From: an uncultured Senegalimassilia sp.
GTDB lineage: Bacteria; Actinomycetota; Coriobacteriia; Coriobacteriales; Eggerthellaceae
Assembly: GCF_934636665.1 (NCBI RefSeq)
Contig: NZ_CAKUAT010000011.1
Location: 1-64,000, forward strand
Direction of reading: 5' to 3'
DNA length: 64,000 nucleotides
Shown here: positions 62,487-64,000 of the stretch, piece after piece
Layout: the number at the start of each line of letters is the position of its first letter
How positions within the stretch are numbered: the first letter of the stretch is position 1
The notes under the pieces: model-generated
What the model saw: only the letters and a program-made list of their open reading frames with translations
Database searches by the model: none
What the model was told of the DNA's origin: nothing
Position numbers and translations under genes: made by a program

Positions 62487-63137
62487 CTACAGCATGCGGA
62501 TGAAGCGGCCATCCACTTCTAGCACGCCTTCTTTTTGCAGGGTGCTTAGTTCGCGAATGAGCGATTTGTCGGCGGCACGCAGATACGTGGCCCATTCCTG
62601 GCGATTCATGGGAACCTCTACGCGACCGTCCGCGTCCTGGGGTAGCGTGCGCAAATGCGCCATGATGCGGTCGGAAAGACGCGGCTCGCCAACCACGGAG
62701 AGCGTTTGCGTAAGCACGCCTATCTTCTTCGACATTTCGGTCGACAGGTTTTCGCGCAGCAGAAACGCATGCGGGCTCGTGCACGATTCGAGTTGCTTTG
62801 CGGGGATGCACAGTATGCTCGTGGGCTCAAGCGCACGAATATTCACCGGCGTATGCTTAAGCGTCGCCGGCACGGCCTCGGCAAACGACTCGCCCGAGCC
62901 GAACTGCGCCACCGGGCGGTCTTGCCCACCTTGCGGCATGCTTGCTTGCACGGTGCCCGAAACAACCACGGGATAGAAATCCATACGGTCGCCAGCACGT
63001 CGCAGCAGTTGGCCTTCTGACAGCTCGATAATGCGCGAATCGATTTCGCGCAGCAAATCGCGCAGGTCCTTCACGGGAATGCCCTCGAACACGGCCGACG
63101 AATGCAGCGAGCGAATAAGATCCTGCGTAAACTCCAT
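62487..63137 (-). CDS. Crp/Fnr-family transcriptional regulator
   Basis: 216 residues, ATG at 63137; AAGGAG is 12 bases upstream. The cyclic-nucleotide-type barrel runs from LHSSAVFEGIPVKDLRDLLR to GESFAEAVPATLKHTP and ALEPTSILCIPAKQLE; the long helix IGVLTQTLSVVGEPRLSDRI is the dimer interface; the C-terminal winged helix is VPMNRQEWATYLRAADKSLI with RELSTLQKEGVLEV. No cluster-type cysteines at the N-terminus, so no FNR-type cluster. The ligand is unknown. It is located before the surface-protein gene, in the same direction; both carry related palindromes upstream. Confidence 0.9.
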   Translation of the reverse strand: MEFTQDLIRSLHSSAVFEGIPVKDLRDLLREIDSRIIELSEGQLLRRAGDRMDFYPVVVSGTVQASMPQGGQDRPVAQFGSGESFAEAVPATLKHTPVNIRALEPTSILCIPAKQLESCTSPHAFLLRENLSTEMSKKIGVLTQTLSVVGEPRLSDRIMAHLRTLPQDADGRVEVPMNRQEWATYLRAADKSLIRELSTLQKEGVLEVDGRFIRML

Positions 63138-63523
63138 GCGGCTCACCAACTCCTTGCTGCGCTCGTCGCCCTGGCAAACGTTCCCCGCGCAAGCCTCGTA
63201 TGCGTGCGGCCGCACATGGCGATACCGTCACTCCAGCCATTCCCGCCATCGCGCCGAAACCAACCACCGGGCAACATTTGCTACCGAAAGTTACCTTTAT
63301 CTAATTCATTATCGCACTGCGCAGCTTTTTGTAAACAAAGGGTCATATTTTTCCCAAACAAGAAAGGCGACCCGCTCGGCTGCCTTTCCCCAAACCAGCG
63401 CTTCGGAAGCGCTTCTTGCAAGCAATCTTGTTCGCAGCAAACCTGGCAAAGCATCCGGCCCCCTGTCGCGCTTCACGCCCTTCACGCCCCGCCCATCATG
63501 CAGCCGTACCCGGCACAGAAAGC
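63138..63523 (-). promoter_or_regulatory. Upstream region of the Crp/Fnr gene with an imperfect palindrome
   Basis: GGGCAACATTTGCTACC (63269-63285) agrees with the perfect palindrome at 62336-62353 in 14 of 17 positions, about 130 bp upstream of the start codon. GTTACC directly follows as another half-site (63290-63295). The surrounding TTTATCTAATTC and CAGCTTTTTGTAAACAAAGG are AT-rich and probably hold the promoter. No gene. Confidence 0.55.
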
Positions 63524-63558
63524 AACAAAGGGCCCGCGGCATTTCAACCGCGAGCCCC
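63524..63558 (-). terminator. Intrinsic terminator of the phosphohexomutase gene
   Basis: On the minus strand GGGCTCGCGG and CCGCGGGCCC pair around TTGAAATG, followed by TTTGTTGCTTT; 64 bases after the stop. Confidence 0.85.
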
Positions 63559-63622
63559 TCGCAAAAGTTAGCGAGTCAAAACCTTCCGAAGGCACTGACC
63601 CATCCGTTCCCGTCACGCGGCC

Positions 63623-64000
63623 TTAAGCCAACAGTTTGCGACCTGCCTCCTCAAGCTCGTCGAGCAGCGCGTCGGCGGCTTCGCGGCTGGCGTCCTTCGC
63701 GAACACGTACAGCTTGATCTTCGGCTCGGTGCCGCTCGGGCGCACGATGACCTTGTTGCCGCCTTCAACGTCGAACTCCACCACGTTGGCGGAAGGCAGG
63801 CCGTTCACGCCGCCCTGGTAGTCGACCACGGCCTCGACCTTGCGGCCGGCCAGCTCTGCCGGCGCGTTGGTGCGCAGGCCCGCCATAAGGTCGGCCATCT
63901 TCGCCGCGCCATCGGCGCCGGGGTAGGACAGCGACACGGTGCGGTTGAGCCACCAGCCGTGCTTGGCATACAGGTCGCGCATGGCCTGTGCCAGGTTCTT
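63623..64000 (-). CDS. Phosphoglucomutase/phosphomannomutase, C-terminal part
   Basis: 125 codons, cut by the right edge; the frame stays open to base 64000 (KNLAQAMRDLYAKHGWW at the edge). VIVRPSGTEPKIKLYVFAKD is the phosphate-binding loop of domain 4 of alpha-D-phosphohexomutases. The preceding ELAGRKVEAVVDYQGGVNGL and FDVEGGNKVIVRPSG suit the large phosphoglucomutase type (PgcA, about 560-580 residues). It interconverts glucose-1- and -6-phosphate for polysaccharide synthesis. The missing domains 1-3 are outside the window. Confidence 0.92.
   Translation of the reverse strand, partial: KNLAQAMRDLYAKHGWWLNRTVSLSYPGADGAAKMADLMAGLRTNAPAELAGRKVEAVVDYQGGVNGLPSANVVEFDVEGGNKVIVRPSGTEPKIKLYVFAKDASREAADALLDELEEAGRKLLA

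Overview
The window looks like a high-GC, strictly anaerobic gut actinobacterium of the Coriobacteriia, most likely Eggerthellaceae. This is inferred from gene content and style: an anaerobic cobalamin pathway, Tat-exported lipoproteins, a DMSO-reductase-family operon with its TorD-type chaperone, a second lone NrfD protein, a SUF cluster in the order C-B-D-S-U, a bile-acid-type symporter, a 2-hydroxyacyl-CoA dehydratase activase homologue and a giant surface protein. No rRNA or tRNA gene is visible, so the placement is not proven.

Layout. 1-6047 (leftward): tightly overlapping anaerobic corrin-ring operon cbiF-cbiD-cbiL-cbiG-cbiH-cbiET-cbiA (cbiA cut by the window edge). 6182-12105 (rightward): consensus promoter, cobalamin riboswitch with a terminator, then an exported CbiK-type cobaltochelatase, a lipoprotein, a lipoprotein-type binding protein, a permease and an ATPase of a BtuFCD/FecBCD-type importer. 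12189-16449: accessory patch with a decayed IS3-like element carrying perfect 30-bp inverted repeats, an hsdS fragment cut by it, two small unknown genes and two lipoproteins. 16537-20421: dihydroorotase, carbamoyl-amino-acid-type amidohydrolase and a divergent MFS carrier, possibly a (dihydro)orotate salvage or catabolic set. 20489-26346: housekeeping (cold-shock protein, SpoU methyltransferase, TatD, ABM monooxygenase, TcdA) and a Ser/Gly-rich membrane protein. 26347-32450: Rrf2 regulator divergent from sufCBDSU.

32485-34054: a BASS-family symporter bracketed by hairpins and three copies of an 80-bp palindromic MITE-like repeat. 34198-40394: MBL-fold hydrolase, then a TorD / NrfD / four-cluster ferredoxin / molybdopterin oxidoreductase operon with a palindromic operator over its promoter. 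40712-44862: slipin plus GntR pair, orphan NrfD, small Zn-ribbon protein, a collapsed MFS remnant and two cupins. 45000-53149: a 1528-residue double-ASKHA activase, a DUF1858-like protein and a NitT/TauT-type ABC importer. 53515-54269: hicAB with a 20-bp inverted-repeat operator. 54528-61952: a 2474-residue secreted, membrane-anchored surface protein with a nearly exact 470-bp internal duplication. 62487-63137: a Crp/Fnr-family regulator. 63623-64000: the C-terminal end of a phosphohexomutase.

The most interesting signals are: (i) a shared palindrome of the form GTAACA-N2-TGTTAC upstream of the surface protein, with degenerate versions upstream of the Crp/Fnr gene and of the ABC importer, suggesting a small regulon; (ii) a cobaltochelatase predicted to act outside the membrane, under a B12 riboswitch and next to an importer whose binding proteins carry NEAT-like beta-domains; (iii) several families of palindromic mobile repeats; and (iv) a putative orotate-degradation gene set.
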